Source: Streptomyces sp. NBC_01142 (GTDB lineage: Bacteria > Actinomycetota > Actinomycetes > Streptomycetales > Streptomycetaceae). Taken from it: DNA of 64,000 nt. The DNA lies in assembly GCF_026341125.1 (NCBI RefSeq), contig NZ_JAPEOR010000002.1, positions 992,001-1,056,000 of the forward strand. Reading direction: 5' to 3'. Both the position numbers and the translations under genes were made by a program. Under the pieces are notes generated by a model. The model was not told the origin of the DNA. It searched no databases and saw only the letters and a list, made by a program, of their open reading frames with translations. How positions within the stretch are numbered: position 1 is the stretch's first letter; each line of letters begins with the position of its first letter. Shown one piece after another: positions 28,311-36,955 of the stretch.

Positions 28311-29342
28311 TCAGACGCGGGTGACCGACGAGACCGGCATCATGCCCACCGGGTCGTACCGCACCGACGCACCCGGGTACGGCGCGTGCACCACCTGCCC
28401 GTTGCCCATGTACATCCCGATATGGCCGGCATCGTCGCCGTACGTCACCAGGTCACCGGGCTGCGCCTGCGCGAGCGAGACCTGCCGGCCCGCGGACCGC
28501 TGCGCCTGCGAGGTGCGCGGCAGCGCGACGCCCGCCTGGGCGTACGACCACTGGGTGAGTCCCGAACAGTCGAAGCCGGAGGGGCCGTTGGCGCCCCACA
28601 CATAGGGGCGGCCGACGACGCTGCGGGCCGCCATCACCGCGGCGGCGGCCCGCGACGAGGAGGGCGCGAGGCCGGAGAGCGCGGGCAGCGTCTCGCCGCG
28701 GCCGGAGCGGGAGGCCCGGTCGAAGGCGTCACGCTCCTCGGCCGGCAGGGAGTTCAGCAGTTGCCGCGCCTGGGTGAGCTTGCCCTCGACGGTGCGCTTG
28801 TGGCGGGCGACGGCCACCCTGCTGCGCTCCAGTTCGGCAAGGTCCTCGGTGGCCTCCGCGCGCTGCTGGCCGAGCCCCCGCTGCGCCCGCTGGAGATCCT
28901 GCAGAGCGGTCGTCTGCCGCTCGGTGATGCGGTCCAGAGTCGCGGCCCTGTCGAGGTAGGTGTCCGGGTCCCCGGAGAGCAGCAGGGCCAGCGCCGGGTC
29001 CATTCCGCCCGAGCGGTACTGGGCGCCCGCCACCGAACCGAGCGCTCCCCGCATCCGGTTGATGCGCTCCTGGCCGCGGGCGACGCTGTCCTGCGCCTGC
29101 TCGACCCGCTCGCGCAGCGTCTCCACCCGCTCGCCGGCCTTGTTGAAGTGCTCGGTGGCCTTCTCGGCCTCCTCGTACAGCCGGTCGACCTTGGCCCGGG
29201 TGGCCTCGGCGGTGTCCCGCGGGTCGGCGCTCGCGGGTGCGCCGCCGAGGGCCGCCGCGGCTGTTGCCGCGGCGGCGGACAGGACGGTGACCCGGGCACT
29301 CTGAGTGAGGCCGGACTGTGAGGGTCGGCGATGGGACGCCAC
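28311..29342 (-). CDS. Secreted NlpC/P60 peptidoglycan hydrolase (paralog A)
   Basis: A 343-residue exported hydrolase. After a signal peptide ending near ASA, a long coiled coil (about 45-215) precedes the C-terminal NlpC/P60 domain. Its catalytic Cys is in GFDCSGLTQWSY and the His in AGHIGMYMG, with polar partner HAP. These enzymes cut D-Glu-meso-DAP type peptide stems, and the coiled coil usually keeps them inactive until recruited. GTG 29342 has GGAAGGGAG upstream. It is a tandem paralog of the next gene, with the same MASHRRP start and domain order, and lacks the riboswitch seen there. Confidence 0.87.
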   Translation of the reverse strand: MASHRRPSQSGLTQSARVTVLSAAAATAAAALGGAPASADPRDTAEATRAKVDRLYEEAEKATEHFNKAGERVETLRERVEQAQDSVARGQERINRMRGALGSVAGAQYRSGGMDPALALLLSGDPDTYLDRAATLDRITERQTTALQDLQRAQRGLGQQRAEATEDLAELERSRVAVARHKRTVEGKLTQARQLLNSLPAEERDAFDRASRSGRGETLPALSGLAPSSSRAAAAVMAARSVVGRPYVWGANGPSGFDCSGLTQWSYAQAGVALPRTSQAQRSAGRQVSLAQAQPGDLVTYGDDAGHIGMYMGNGQVVHAPYPGASVRYDPVGMMPVSSVTRV

Positions 29343-29577
29343 AGGCCGCGCTCCCTTCCGCTGTACGAGGGATGTTGCGCGGCAGACAGTAGCCGGGCGG
29401 ACACGGAGCGGCCAAAGACCGCACCGGGCACACAAAGTGACGCCCCGCCGGAGACCACAGGTCACCGGCGGGGCACGACGTCATCGGGAGGTGAAGCAAT
29501 TCGCCCGTTCGGGCGGGTGTGACTGGCGTGTCAACGCGTCGGATCGGCGTGCCGGGTCGGCCCGCCGGACCGGCGCG

Positions 29578-30603
29578 TCAGATGCGCACGCCGAACATGT
29601 ACGGCATGTTGTTGATCGACTCGTAGCGGACATTGGCCCCGGGCTTGGGGGCGTGCAGCACCTGGCCGTTGCCCGCGTAGAAGCCGACGTGGTGCATGTC
29701 GCCGTAGAAGATGACCAGGTCACCCTGCTGGAGGTCACTCTGCGAGGAGATGCGCGTACCGGCGTTGGCCTGCGCCTGCGAGGTGCGCGGTATGGAGACA
29801 CCGGCCTGCGCGTACGCCCAGGAGGTCAGCCCGGAGCAGTCGAAGGAGCTGGGGCCGGACGCGCCGTAGACGTACGGCGAGCCGATCTTGCCCTGGGCGG
29901 CGGCGAACGCGGCGGAGGCGCGCTGCGAGGCCGGGACCGCGTTGCCGAGGTCCGCACGTGAACTGGCGCGGTTGGCACGGGACTCGTCGGCGGAGAGCGC
30001 GGCGCGCTCCTTGGCGGTGAGGGTGTTCAGGAGCTTCTGCGCCTCGGCGAGCTTGCCCTGGACTTCCTTCTTCTTCTCGCCGAGCTCCTTGCGGGTGTCG
30101 GCCAGGTCGCCGAGCTTGTCCTGGGCCTCCTGGCGCTGCTGCGCGAGAGTTCGCTGCTTGGCCTGGATCTCCGCGAGCGCGTCGGTCTGCTTGGCGCCCA
30201 TCTGGTCCAGCGCGGAGGCCTTGTCCAGGTAGCTGTCCGGGTCGGCCGAGAGGAAGAGCTGCAGGGCGGGGTCGATGCCGCCGGAGCGGTACTGGGCGCT
30301 CGCCACCGAACCGATGCCGTCGCGCAGGGTGTTGAGCTCGTCCTGACCGCGGGCGACCTTGTCCTGGAGCGCGTCGACCTGCTCCTCGAGCTTGTCCTGC
30401 TGCTCCTTGGCCCCGTTGTACTTCTCGGTGGCCTTCTCCGCCTCTTCGTAGAGCTTGTCGACCTTGGCCTTGACGTCGCTCTTGCTCGGCTTCGGGTCGG
30501 CCTGGGCCGTCTGAGCGGTCAGGGCCACGGCCGCAGCGGCGGTCGCGGTGAGCACGGTCACGCGGGTGCGGCTCGGCTGCTTGGGACGACGGTGGGACGC
30601 CAC
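29578..30603 (-). CDS. Secreted NlpC/P60 peptidoglycan hydrolase (paralog B)
   Basis: A 341-residue paralog of the downstream gene. Signal peptide (to about residue 35, AQA), then a coiled coil rich in Lys/Glu/Gln, then the NlpC/P60 domain with catalytic Cys in SFDCSGLTSWAY and His in MHHVGFYAG. The GTG at 30603 has GAAGGAG 8 bases upstream. The 5' leader carries features of a c-di-AMP riboswitch, and such control is known for Streptomyces cell-wall hydrolases. The duplicate pair differs in the linker before the catalytic domain, so the two could act at different growth stages. Confidence 0.88.
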   Translation of the reverse strand: MASHRRPKQPSRTRVTVLTATAAAAVALTAQTAQADPKPSKSDVKAKVDKLYEEAEKATEKYNGAKEQQDKLEEQVDALQDKVARGQDELNTLRDGIGSVASAQYRSGGIDPALQLFLSADPDSYLDKASALDQMGAKQTDALAEIQAKQRTLAQQRQEAQDKLGDLADTRKELGEKKKEVQGKLAEAQKLLNTLTAKERAALSADESRANRASSRADLGNAVPASQRASAAFAAAQGKIGSPYVYGASGPSSFDCSGLTSWAYAQAGVSIPRTSQAQANAGTRISSQSDLQQGDLVIFYGDMHHVGFYAGNGQVLHAPKPGANVRYESINNMPYMFGVRI

Positions 30604-30924
30604 GAAGGCGAGCTCCTTCTTCCTCGAGCCGCCTACCGGGCTGTGGGGGGGTAATCCCCGGTGTCAGCGCTTTCAGGCCCCCCGGGGAATGGGGCCGAAC
30701 TGCGCGGACTCGGCGGTTCCTTCGCTGTCGCCCCGGATGGGCGATCAACCGCGCGAAGGTTCGAGGCCTGACCCTAGTGACCTTCTTGTGATCAGTTCAA
30801 ATCCTCGCAAGAAAAATCTCGGCCACCGAGCGCATTCTTTACCCGCATCACACGCGTAGTAGTGGCCACTTGACACTATGTCCGTCACGAGGAGTGTTAA
30901 TTCGGGCATTTGGCACTGTAGTTA
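30604..30924. other. Intergenic leader and promoter region of NlpC/P60 paralog B
   Basis: The part next to the gene (30615-30720) is the riboswitch candidate. The remaining bases to 30924 are AT-richer than the surroundings and probably hold the promoter; a 10-bp palindrome, AGTGGCCACT, lies near 30862. No gene is evident. Confidence 0.55.
30615..30720 (-). ncRNA. Probable c-di-AMP (ydaO/yuaA) riboswitch
   Basis: On the minus strand, ACCGCCGAGTCCG opens the element and GGTAGGCGGCTCGAGGAAG closes it, just before the GAAGGAG ribosome-binding site of the NlpC/P60 gene. CCGCC/GGCGG forms a P1 stem. GCCGARTCCG and the final GGAGGC/AAGGAAG-like end match landmarks of the ydaO class. The middle is GC-rich and less canonical than in Firmicutes, so a covariance search is needed. 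Confidence 0.5.
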
Positions 30925-32289
30925 CTAGACGCGCGAAAGCCGCTTCAGCAACAAGACGGACGCGACCGGCCTGGCGCCGGCCTTCGCCACTCCGTCGGCG
31001 ACTTCGCGGTCGGTGGAGACGACCACCACGGGCCGGCCGGGCGGCTCCGCACGCACCAGCTGACGGATCAGCTCGTCCGCGGTCACACCAGCCTTGGAGA
31101 AGAGCACCCGCACCCCGCGGGGCGGCGCCAGCAGCACCGGCGCCGCCAGTTCCGCCCCGTCGAAGACACAGGTGATCTCGGCCCCGGTCTGCGCCGCCAG
31201 CATCGAGAGACCGCCCAGCAGCCGCAGCCGCTGCTTCTCCAACGGCATCGTCGGATAGCCGGTCTTGGTGACGTTGTAGCCGTCGACCACCAGATGCGCC
31301 TGCGGCAGCGCGAGCAGCTGGTCGAGCAGGGCCGGATCGGTCTCGGAGAGCGCGCGGGCAGCGATGTCCTTGGGCGACATCCGGCCCGGCTGGACCGCGT
31401 CGACCGTGTCCGCGGGATGGATACCGGCGGGCGGCAGGGCCAGCTCGCGACGCAGCCCCTGGGCCGCGTCGAGCACCGTGTCCAGCAGCAGCCGCAGCCG
31501 CATGTCCTCGACGGAGCGGCCCTCGCGGGCTGCCCGGCGGCCGGCTTCCACGGCCGCCTCCGCCTCGCCGAGCCGCGCCTTGAGCCGCCTGCTCTCGCTC
31601 TCGGCCGCCGACACCTGGGCCGCGGCCTCCGACCTGATCGTCTCGATCTCGGCGTGCGTACGGCGCAGGGCGGCCTCGCCGCGCTTCACATCGCTCACGG
31701 CGCTGCGCAGCTTCCGGTGAAGCGACTCCGCTTCCTTGCGGGCCGTCTCCAGCTCGCTGCGCAACCGCTCGGTCTCGGTCCGGGTCTGGGTGCGCGCCTC
31801 GGCCAGCTCCGCGCGCAGCTGCTCCAGCTCGCGCCGGCTCGCCTCGTCGGCACGCTCGGCGTCCGCGCGCTGAGCCTCCTCACCCGCGGCGGCGACGAGT
31901 TTCACCCATCCGGTGGGTCGCAGCACATAGGCGGCAGCGGCCACATCGACGGGGTCCGCGGCGGCGGGCGGCGATCCGGCCTCCAGCGCTCCGGACAGCT
32001 CGGGCTGGGCCTGGCTGAGCCGCTCGCCGATGCGCTGGCGGAAGAGGGGATCGCTCTCCAGGGCGGCCGCCATCGCGTTGCCCGCGAACTTGGCGCGCCG
32101 GGTGGGGGTGAAACGGGCGTACTGACGCAGCTGCGCCGGAAGTTCGCCGACGGTCAGACCGCCGAAGGCATCCGAGACCAGCGCGACGACCCTGCGCCGT
32201 ACGCCTTCCGGCAGCGGGCGGTCGAGCGCCTCCGCGGCGCCGTCACCGGCCGCACCGGCCGGCTCAGCGCCGCTTGCAGGCTGCTCCAC
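30925..32289 (-). CDS. NYN-domain (PIN-like nuclease) protein with coiled coil
   Basis: A 454-residue protein in three parts. An N-terminal helical domain (to about 130) contains YARFTPTRRAKFAGNAMAAAL. A long coiled coil (about 140-260) is rich in Glu/Arg/Ala. The C-terminal NYN domain (about 310-454) has AHLVVDGYNVTK, ITCVFDGAELAAP, VLFSKAGVTADELI and VVVVSTDREVADG, the four acidic clusters of YacP-like RNases. Predicted role: RNA processing or decay. GTG 32289 is the best start in an otherwise weak context. It is close to the Zn-ribbon gene on the same strand. Confidence 0.82.
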   Translation of the reverse strand: MEQPASGAEPAGAAGDGAAEALDRPLPEGVRRRVVALVSDAFGGLTVGELPAQLRQYARFTPTRRAKFAGNAMAAALESDPLFRQRIGERLSQAQPELSGALEAGSPPAAADPVDVAAAAYVLRPTGWVKLVAAAGEEAQRADAERADEASRRELEQLRAELAEARTQTRTETERLRSELETARKEAESLHRKLRSAVSDVKRGEAALRRTHAEIETIRSEAAAQVSAAESESRRLKARLGEAEAAVEAGRRAAREGRSVEDMRLRLLLDTVLDAAQGLRRELALPPAGIHPADTVDAVQPGRMSPKDIAARALSETDPALLDQLLALPQAHLVVDGYNVTKTGYPTMPLEKQRLRLLGGLSMLAAQTGAEITCVFDGAELAAPVLLAPPRGVRVLFSKAGVTADELIRQLVRAEPPGRPVVVVSTDREVADGVAKAGARPVASVLLLKRLSRV

Positions 32290-32324
32290 AATCCGTCACC
32301 CCACTACCCGTTCGGGCCGCTCCC

Positions 32325-32567
32325 TCAGGAACCGGCGCCCGGCCTGTCCACCAGCTCGATCTGGTCCACCGCATTGCACCAACGGCAGCGCACCGACTCG
32401 ATGGTCTCACTGACCACCTCGCGCTCCTCGACCTTGGGCTCTCCGGCCAGGTCCAGATGGACGTATTCGACGACCTTGGACGAGCGTGTGACATCGAAGC
32501 GGGTGAGGTTGCCGCACAGCGTGCAGCGCCAGCGGGTCTCGGCGGTCGGCGAGGGAACCGTCGTCAT
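32325..32567 (-). CDS. Small zinc-ribbon protein
   Basis: An 80-residue protein with two CxxC pairs (CTLCGN near residue 15 and CRWCNA near 62), which suggests one structural zinc. Between them is a beta-rich segment (KVVEYVHLDLAGEPKVEER). It has no membrane span. AGAGGA lies 9 bases before ATG 32567. Function unknown. The gene is 35 bases ahead of the NYN gene on the same strand, and the two may be cotranscribed. Confidence 0.78.
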   Translation of the reverse strand: MTTVPSPTAETRWRCTLCGNLTRFDVTRSSKVVEYVHLDLAGEPKVEEREVVSETIESVRCRWCNAVDQIELVDRPGAGS

Positions 32568-32716
32568 CGTGCCGTCCTCTTTCGTCGTGCCATGCGGGGA
32601 CCGCTGTGCGCCGTCGAACTGCGGATGTACTGCCTGCAACCCTACGGCCTTGCGGGTACCGCATGGCGCGGCGAGGCGCTCTGTACCGTTCAGTCCCACT
32701 ACGCCATGCTCTGTCC

Positions 32717-33439
32717 ATGATCAGGTGGTGGGGTGCGGTCCGGGGCGCGGTCACAGGGCCCGCGGTGACATACGGCGCGATCGCCGTCTGCTGTGCGGTG
32801 TTCGTCATCAGCCCGATCTCGGGCCTGAACCCGGTGTACGGGACCACCGACGCACTGCTCGCCGCGCAGAGTGCGTACTTCGAGCGGTGGGGCGTGATCC
32901 CCGCCGAACTGATGAACAGCTCCCCGCGCGCACTCCTCACCCCCCTCACCGCTCTCTTCGTCCACGGCAACTGGCTGCACCTGCTGGGCAACATGCTCTT
33001 TCTGTACGTCTTCGGGGCGATGGCCGAGGAGCGCATGGGACAGCTGCAGTTCGCCCTCTTCTCTCTGGGCTGCGGCTATCTCGCGCTGCTCGCCTACGCG
33101 GCGGCCAACGCCGATTCCGAGCAGACCCTGGTGGGCGCGTCCGGAGCGATCTCGGGCGTGCTCGGCGCCTTCCTCTATCTCTTCCCGAAGGCCCGGGTCA
33201 CCAGTCTCTTCCCGTTCCTGTTCTTCCTGCCGCTGCGCTTCCCCGCCTGGGCCGTACTGATCTTCTGGTTCGTTCTGCAGTGGCTGGCGGCCCAGGGCGC
33301 GGGCAGCGGTCCGGGCGTCGCGTATCTCGCCCATCTCGTGGGGTTCGGGACCGGCTTTCTCTACGCGTGGGGACGATTCCGGCGTACGGCTAGAGTGAAA
33401 GCCCAAGCAGCGGCCACCGAGGGAGAAAGCCAACCGTGA
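32717..33439 (+). CDS. Rhomboid-family intramembrane serine protease
   Basis: A 240-residue membrane protein with about six helices. The oxyanion/structural motif FVHGNWLHLLGNMLFL (about 93-108), the nucleophile Ser in VGASGAISGVLG (about 143-154) and the catalytic His in VAYLAHLVGFGTGF (about 206-219) are all present, so it should be active. Rhomboids cut transmembrane helices of partner proteins. ATG 32717 is the likely start although the ribosome-binding site is weak. It overlaps the downstream RAM-domain gene by 4 bases (GTGA). Confidence 0.87.
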   Translation: MIRWWGAVRGAVTGPAVTYGAIAVCCAVFVISPISGLNPVYGTTDALLAAQSAYFERWGVIPAELMNSSPRALLTPLTALFVHGNWLHLLGNMLFLYVFGAMAEERMGQLQFALFSLGCGYLALLAYAAANADSEQTLVGASGAISGVLGAFLYLFPKARVTSLFPFLFFLPLRFPAWAVLIFWFVLQWLAAQGAGSGPGVAYLAHLVGFGTGFLYAWGRFRRTARVKAQAAATEGESQP

Positions 33440-33717
33440 TCACCGCGATCGTGCTCATCAAGACCAGCGTGGACCGCATCCCCGAGATCGCCGAGTCGAT
33501 CGCCGCGCTGGACAGTGTCAGCGAGGTCTTCTCCGTCACCGGCACCTACGACCTGATCGCCATGGTCCGGGTGGCCAAGCACGACGACCTGGCGGATGTC
33601 ATCCCCGGCCGGATCAGCAAGATCCAGGGCGTCGAGGGCACCGACACGCATGTCGCCTTCCGTACGTACTCCCAGCACGACCTCGAGGCGGCGTTCGCGA
33701 TCGGCCTCGACGCGTAG
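33436..33717 (+). CDS. Stand-alone Lrp/AsnC ligand-binding (RAM) domain protein
   Basis: The product is 93 residues and is only the C-terminal regulatory half of an Lrp/AsnC regulator: a beta-alpha-beta-beta-alpha-beta fold with SEVFSVTGTYDLIAMVRV as the typical core. There is no helix-turn-helix. Such short proteins bind amino acids or other small ligands and may form decamers or partner with full-length Lrp proteins. GTG 33436 overlaps the rhomboid stop, so the two are translationally coupled, an arrangement common in actinobacteria. Confidence 0.85.
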   Translation: MITAIVLIKTSVDRIPEIAESIAALDSVSEVFSVTGTYDLIAMVRVAKHDDLADVIPGRISKIQGVEGTDTHVAFRTYSQHDLEAAFAIGLDA

Positions 33718-33861
33718 GGGACGAGGCAGACCCTGCCCGCCCCTCGCCGAGGCTGCGCCCGTACGGCGTGAAACCGCCGGCCCCGGGCGAGGCACGGCAC
33801 CCCTCGCAGAACCGCGGCGCGACGCCGTCGGCGGCGAGGGGGTTCCGGCCCACCGCGGAAC

Positions 33862-33892
33862 AACAAGCCCGCGCCACCGGCGCGGGCTTGTT
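33862..33892. terminator. Bidirectional terminator
   Basis: AACAAGCCCGCGCC and GGCGCGGGCTTGTT form a perfect 14-bp stem with a 3-base loop between the RAM-domain gene and the convergent aminotransferase gene. Confidence 0.85.
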
Positions 33893-33916
33893 CCGTTCCG
33901 CGGGCGGAGCCCGGCG

Positions 33917-35323
33917 TCACACGGCCGGGACGCAGCGGCCGTCCTCCGTGCGGTAGTTCCACTTCGCACCCTCGCGCACCAGTTCCCCCACGGCCCGTAC
34001 GAAACGCTCCACATGCTCGTCGGGCGTACCGGCGCCGAAGCTGACCCGGATCGCGTTGAGCGACAGAGCGCCCGGCTCGGCCTCCGGCGCACCGCATTCG
34101 CCGACCTCCTGCGGGTCGCTGCCCAGCAGGGTCCGCACCAGCGGGTGGGCGCAGAAGAGCCCGTCCCGTACGCCGATGCCGTACTCCGCCGAGAGCGCCG
34201 CCGCGAAGTGCGAGCTGTTCCAGCCCTCGACGACGAAGGAGATGACGCCCACGCGCGGTGCTTCGTCACCGAACAGCGAGAGCACCCTGACCTGTTCCAC
34301 CTCGGCCAGACCGGCACGGACCTTGGCGACCAGCGCCTGCTCGCGGGCGACCAGCGAGTCGAAGCCCGCCTCGGTCAGCGCCTTGCAGGCGGAGGCGATG
34401 GAGTACACGCCGATGACGTTCGGCGAACCGGCCTCGTGGCGGGCGGCCGTGGTGTGCCAGTCGACGTCCACACCGCCGTCCGCGCGCCGCGCGACCTTGC
34501 GCGAGGCGCCGCCGCCCGCGAGGTAGGGCTCCGCGTCCTGCAGCCAGTCCGCGCGGCCCGCGAGCACCCCGGAGCCGAACGGCGCGTACAGCTTGTGCCC
34601 GGAGAAGGCGACCCAGTCGACGTCCAACTCGGCGATGTCCACCGGGTGGTGGGGCGCGAGCTGCGCCGCGTCCAGCACGATCCGCGCGCCGTGGGCGTGC
34701 GCGGCGGCCGCGAGCTCCTTCACCGGCCACAGTTCACCGGTCACATTCGACGCACCCGTCACACAGACCAGCGCGGGACCGTACGGATCACGCTCGGCGA
34801 GCGCGCGCTCCAGCGTCTGCACTGCCTGAGCCGGCGTCCTGGGAGCGTTCAGATACGTCACCCGGGCATCGCGCCACGGCAGCAGCGAGGCGTGGTGCTC
34901 GGTCTCGAAGACGAACACCTCGCAGCCGGCGGGGATCGCGGCCGCCAGCAGATTCAGCGAGTCGGTCGTGGAGCGGGTGAAGACGACCTGGTCGTCGGGG
35001 CGGCAGCCGAGGAAGTCCGCGACCGTCGTCCGGCTGTTCTCGAAGAGGTCGGTGGACAGCTGCGAGAGGTAGCCGGCGCCGCGGTGCACGCTGCCGTAGT
35101 ACGGGGCGTACGCCGCCACGTCGTCCCAGACCCGCTGCAGGGCCGGGGCGCTCGCCGCGTAGTCGAGGGCCGCATAGGTGACTTCACCTCCGGTGACCAG
35201 GGGGACGGTGACGTCCCGGCCCAGTACCTCGAGCGGCGCGGCACAGGCGGGGTCCGACTCGGCGGAGACGACAGTGGTGGCGGTGGCGGTGGCGGTGGCG
35301 ACAGCGTTCGGGCACGCGGACAT
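33917..35323 (-). CDS. Class V aminotransferase, SufS/cysteine desulfurase-like
   Basis: A 468-residue PLP enzyme. Seen: YAALDYAASAPALQRV at the N-terminus, HHASLLPWR, GASNVTGELWPV, VLDAAQLAPHHPVD, the PLP Lys in WVAFSGHKLYAPFGSGVL, RHEAGSPNVIGVY and a candidate persulfide Cys in VRDGLFCAHPL, placed as in SufS. This suggests a group II cysteine desulfurase or close relative. ATG 35323 has GGGAGA 9 bases upstream; a GTG at 35413 would add a Cys-rich 30-residue extension and is less likely. A SAM riboswitch lies in the leader, so the gene belongs to sulfur amino acid control. Confidence 0.83.
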   Translation of the reverse strand: MSACPNAVATATATATTVVSAESDPACAAPLEVLGRDVTVPLVTGGEVTYAALDYAASAPALQRVWDDVAAYAPYYGSVHRGAGYLSQLSTDLFENSRTTVADFLGCRPDDQVVFTRSTTDSLNLLAAAIPAGCEVFVFETEHHASLLPWRDARVTYLNAPRTPAQAVQTLERALAERDPYGPALVCVTGASNVTGELWPVKELAAAAHAHGARIVLDAAQLAPHHPVDIAELDVDWVAFSGHKLYAPFGSGVLAGRADWLQDAEPYLAGGGASRKVARRADGGVDVDWHTTAARHEAGSPNVIGVYSIASACKALTEAGFDSLVAREQALVAKVRAGLAEVEQVRVLSLFGDEAPRVGVISFVVEGWNSSHFAAALSAEYGIGVRDGLFCAHPLVRTLLGSDPQEVGECGAPEAEPGALSLNAIRVSFGAGTPDEHVERFVRAVGELVREGAKWNYRTEDGRCVPAV

Positions 35324-35505
35324 GGCGGTATCTCCCGGCAGGACAAGGCGGAATGGCTTCGAGAACCCGCACGGGCGGCACAACAGCCGCTCCCGGCACG
35401 GGGATTGCCTCACAGGCGCGGCGATCGCCGCACGGAGGGTGTGGAAGAAGGGGCAGAGATGCCCTATCGCATTCGCTTGCTCACGAGACTGCTCCCTTGA
35501 GGACC

Positions 35506-35529
35506 AGGACCCCAGGGCTTGCAGGGGTC
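35506..35529 (-). terminator. Hairpin downstream of SAM riboswitch (expression platform candidate)
   Basis: GGACCCC and GGGGTCC pair over a 10-base loop, just 3' of the aptamer on the minus strand. It has no U-run. It may be the regulatory hairpin or a simple terminator. Confidence 0.45.
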
Positions 35530-35646
35530 CGCGCTTGCCGTAGACCTCGCTGCCTACGGCCTGGTCTTCACCCGGGGCACCCCGCCACGGACGGAGGGTT
35601 GCCGGACAGCGAGCCGGGGCCTAAATCGCTGTCACTCATGACCTTG
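35530..35646 (-). ncRNA. S-adenosylmethionine riboswitch (SAM-IV type)
   Basis: On the minus strand the aptamer starts GGTCATGAG, continues through GGCCCCGGCT and CTGTCCGGCAACCCTCC to GGGGTGCCCCGGGTGAAGACC, and the GGTC/GACC ends close P1. A further hairpin GCCGTAG...CTACGGC follows, as expected for the extra pseudoknot region of SAM-IV. The conserved CCGGCAACC block is the SAM-core hallmark. It should shut off the downstream desulfurase-like gene when SAM is abundant. Confidence 0.82.
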
Positions 35647-35750
35647 GGAAGCATCCTGCCATACGTCCCGCATCACGCAAGAGCGCAGTCCAGTTCCTGA
35701 GACGGAGGAGTGAACCGCGCCCTGCGTCATGCTTCGACGTCCCTTCGCCG

Positions 35751-36815
35751 TCAGGCGTTGCTGACGGCGACCCACCGCTCCAGCACCGTCCTGGCAGCGC
35801 CCGAGTCGATCGACTTGGCCGCTCGGGCGATCCCCGCCGCGAGCTGCTCGTTCAGCGTGCCGTCCGTCGGCTCCAGCGCGACCAGTGCCGCCGCGGAATT
35901 GAGCAGTACGGCGTCCCGTACGGGCCCGGTCTCGCCGGCCAGCAACCGACGGGCGACATCGGCGTTGAACGAGGCGTCCGCGCCCCGCAGGGCCTCCACG
36001 GGCACCAGGTCGATGCCGATGTCCCGCGGATCGAAGGCCTCCTCGCGCACCGCTCCGTCGCGCACCACCCACACCCGGGACGTCGCCGTCGTCGTCAGCT
36101 CGTCCAGGCCGTCGTCGCCGCGGAAGACCAGCGCCGAGGAGCCGCGGTCGGCCAGCACCCCGGCCAGGATCGGTGCCATCCGGGCGTCCGCGACTCCGGT
36201 GGCCTGTGCCTTCACCTTCGCGGGGTTGGTGAGGGGGCCGAGGAAGTTGAACGTGGTGCGGATGCCCAGCTCCTTGCGGGCGGCCGCCACATGCCGCAGG
36301 GCCGGGTGGAACTTCACGGCGAAGCAGAAGGTGATCCCCGCCTCCTCGGCAACCTGGGCGACCCGCTGCGGGGTGAGCTCCAGATTGACACCCAGCTTCT
36401 CCAGTACGTCGGAGGCGCCGCTGGCCGAGGACGCGGCGCGGTTGCCGTGCTTGACGACCCTGGCGCCCGTGCCGGCGACGACGATCGCGGACATCGTGGA
36501 GATGTTGACGGTCTTGGCGCCGTCGCCGCCGGTGCCGACGATGTCGACGCTGGGGCCGGGCACCTCGATCAGGTTGGCGTGCGCGTACATGGTCCGTACG
36601 AGACCGGAGATCTCCTCGACCGTCTCGCCCTTGGCGCGCAGCGCGACGACGAAGCCCGCGATCTGGGCGTTCGTCGCCTCGCCGCTCAGGATGCGGTCCA
36701 TGGCCCAGGCGGTGGCGTCCGCGCTCTGGTCGCGGTTCTCCAGGAGGGCGTTCAGTACGACGGGCCAGGAGAGGTCCGCCACGCTGTCGCCGCCAACCGG
36801 GGTCACAACGTTCAT
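35751..36815 (-). CDS. trpD: Anthranilate phosphoribosyltransferase
   Basis: A 354-residue enzyme of the usual length. It joins anthranilate and PRPP, the second step of tryptophan synthesis. Seen: [24 protein letters not shown], the PRPP loop [57 protein letters not shown] and [13 protein letters not shown] 36815 is preceded by TGGAGTGG. It stands alone here, about 26.5 kb from the attenuator-controlled anthranilate synthase. No Trp leader was seen in front of it. Confidence 0.95.
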   Translation of the reverse strand: MNVVTPVGGDSVADLSWPVVLNALLENRDQSADATAWAMDRILSGEATNAQIAGFVVALRAKGETVEEISGLVRTMYAHANLIEVPGPSVDIVGTGGDGAKTVNISTMSAIVVAGTGARVVKHGNRAASSASGASDVLEKLGVNLELTPQRVAQVAEEAGITFCFAVKFHPALRHVAAARKELGIRTTFNFLGPLTNPAKVKAQATGVADARMAPILAGVLADRGSSALVFRGDDGLDELTTTATSRVWVVRDGAVREEAFDPRDIGIDLVPVEALRGADASFNADVARRLLAGETGPVRDAVLLNSAAALVALEPTDGTLNEQLAAGIARAAKSIDSGAARTVLERWVAVSNA

Positions 36816-36875
36816 GGTCCACTCCAGGTCCACAGCCGAATAGGGATGGGTCCACCCTATCCAGCCCCGCAGACG

Positions 36876-36914
36876 GCGAAGAGCCCCGTCCATCGAATGG
36901 ACGGGGCTCTTCGC
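36876..36914. terminator. Terminator at the end of the qcr operon
   Basis: A perfect 18-bp stem (36876-36893 with 36897-36914) closes a 3-base loop. It follows the qcrB stop and precedes trpD on the same strand, so it separates the two transcripts. Confidence 0.85.
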
Positions 36915-36955
36915 TGTGGCGATCAGTACCGACATGTACCGATCAGTTCAGGCGA

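Larger units (their letters stand above)
35324..35750. other. Leader region with SAM riboswitch
   Basis: This stretch between the aminotransferase start and the trpD stop holds the SAM riboswitch (35530-35646), a following hairpin (35506-35529) and about 180 bases of leader before the aminotransferase start. Very short frames in the leader are not convincing genes. Confidence 0.65.

Noticed and set aside
35323..35413. 30-residue Cys-rich N-terminal extension of the class V aminotransferase (GTG 35413)
   Set aside because: A good Shine-Dalgarno precedes ATG 35323, and the extension is not part of the PLP-enzyme fold.
35468..35509. Short plus-strand frame MPYRIRLLTRLLP in the riboswitch leader
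   Set aside because: It is antisense to the SAM-riboswitch transcript, is followed by no plus-strand gene, and lacks a ribosome-binding site of note.
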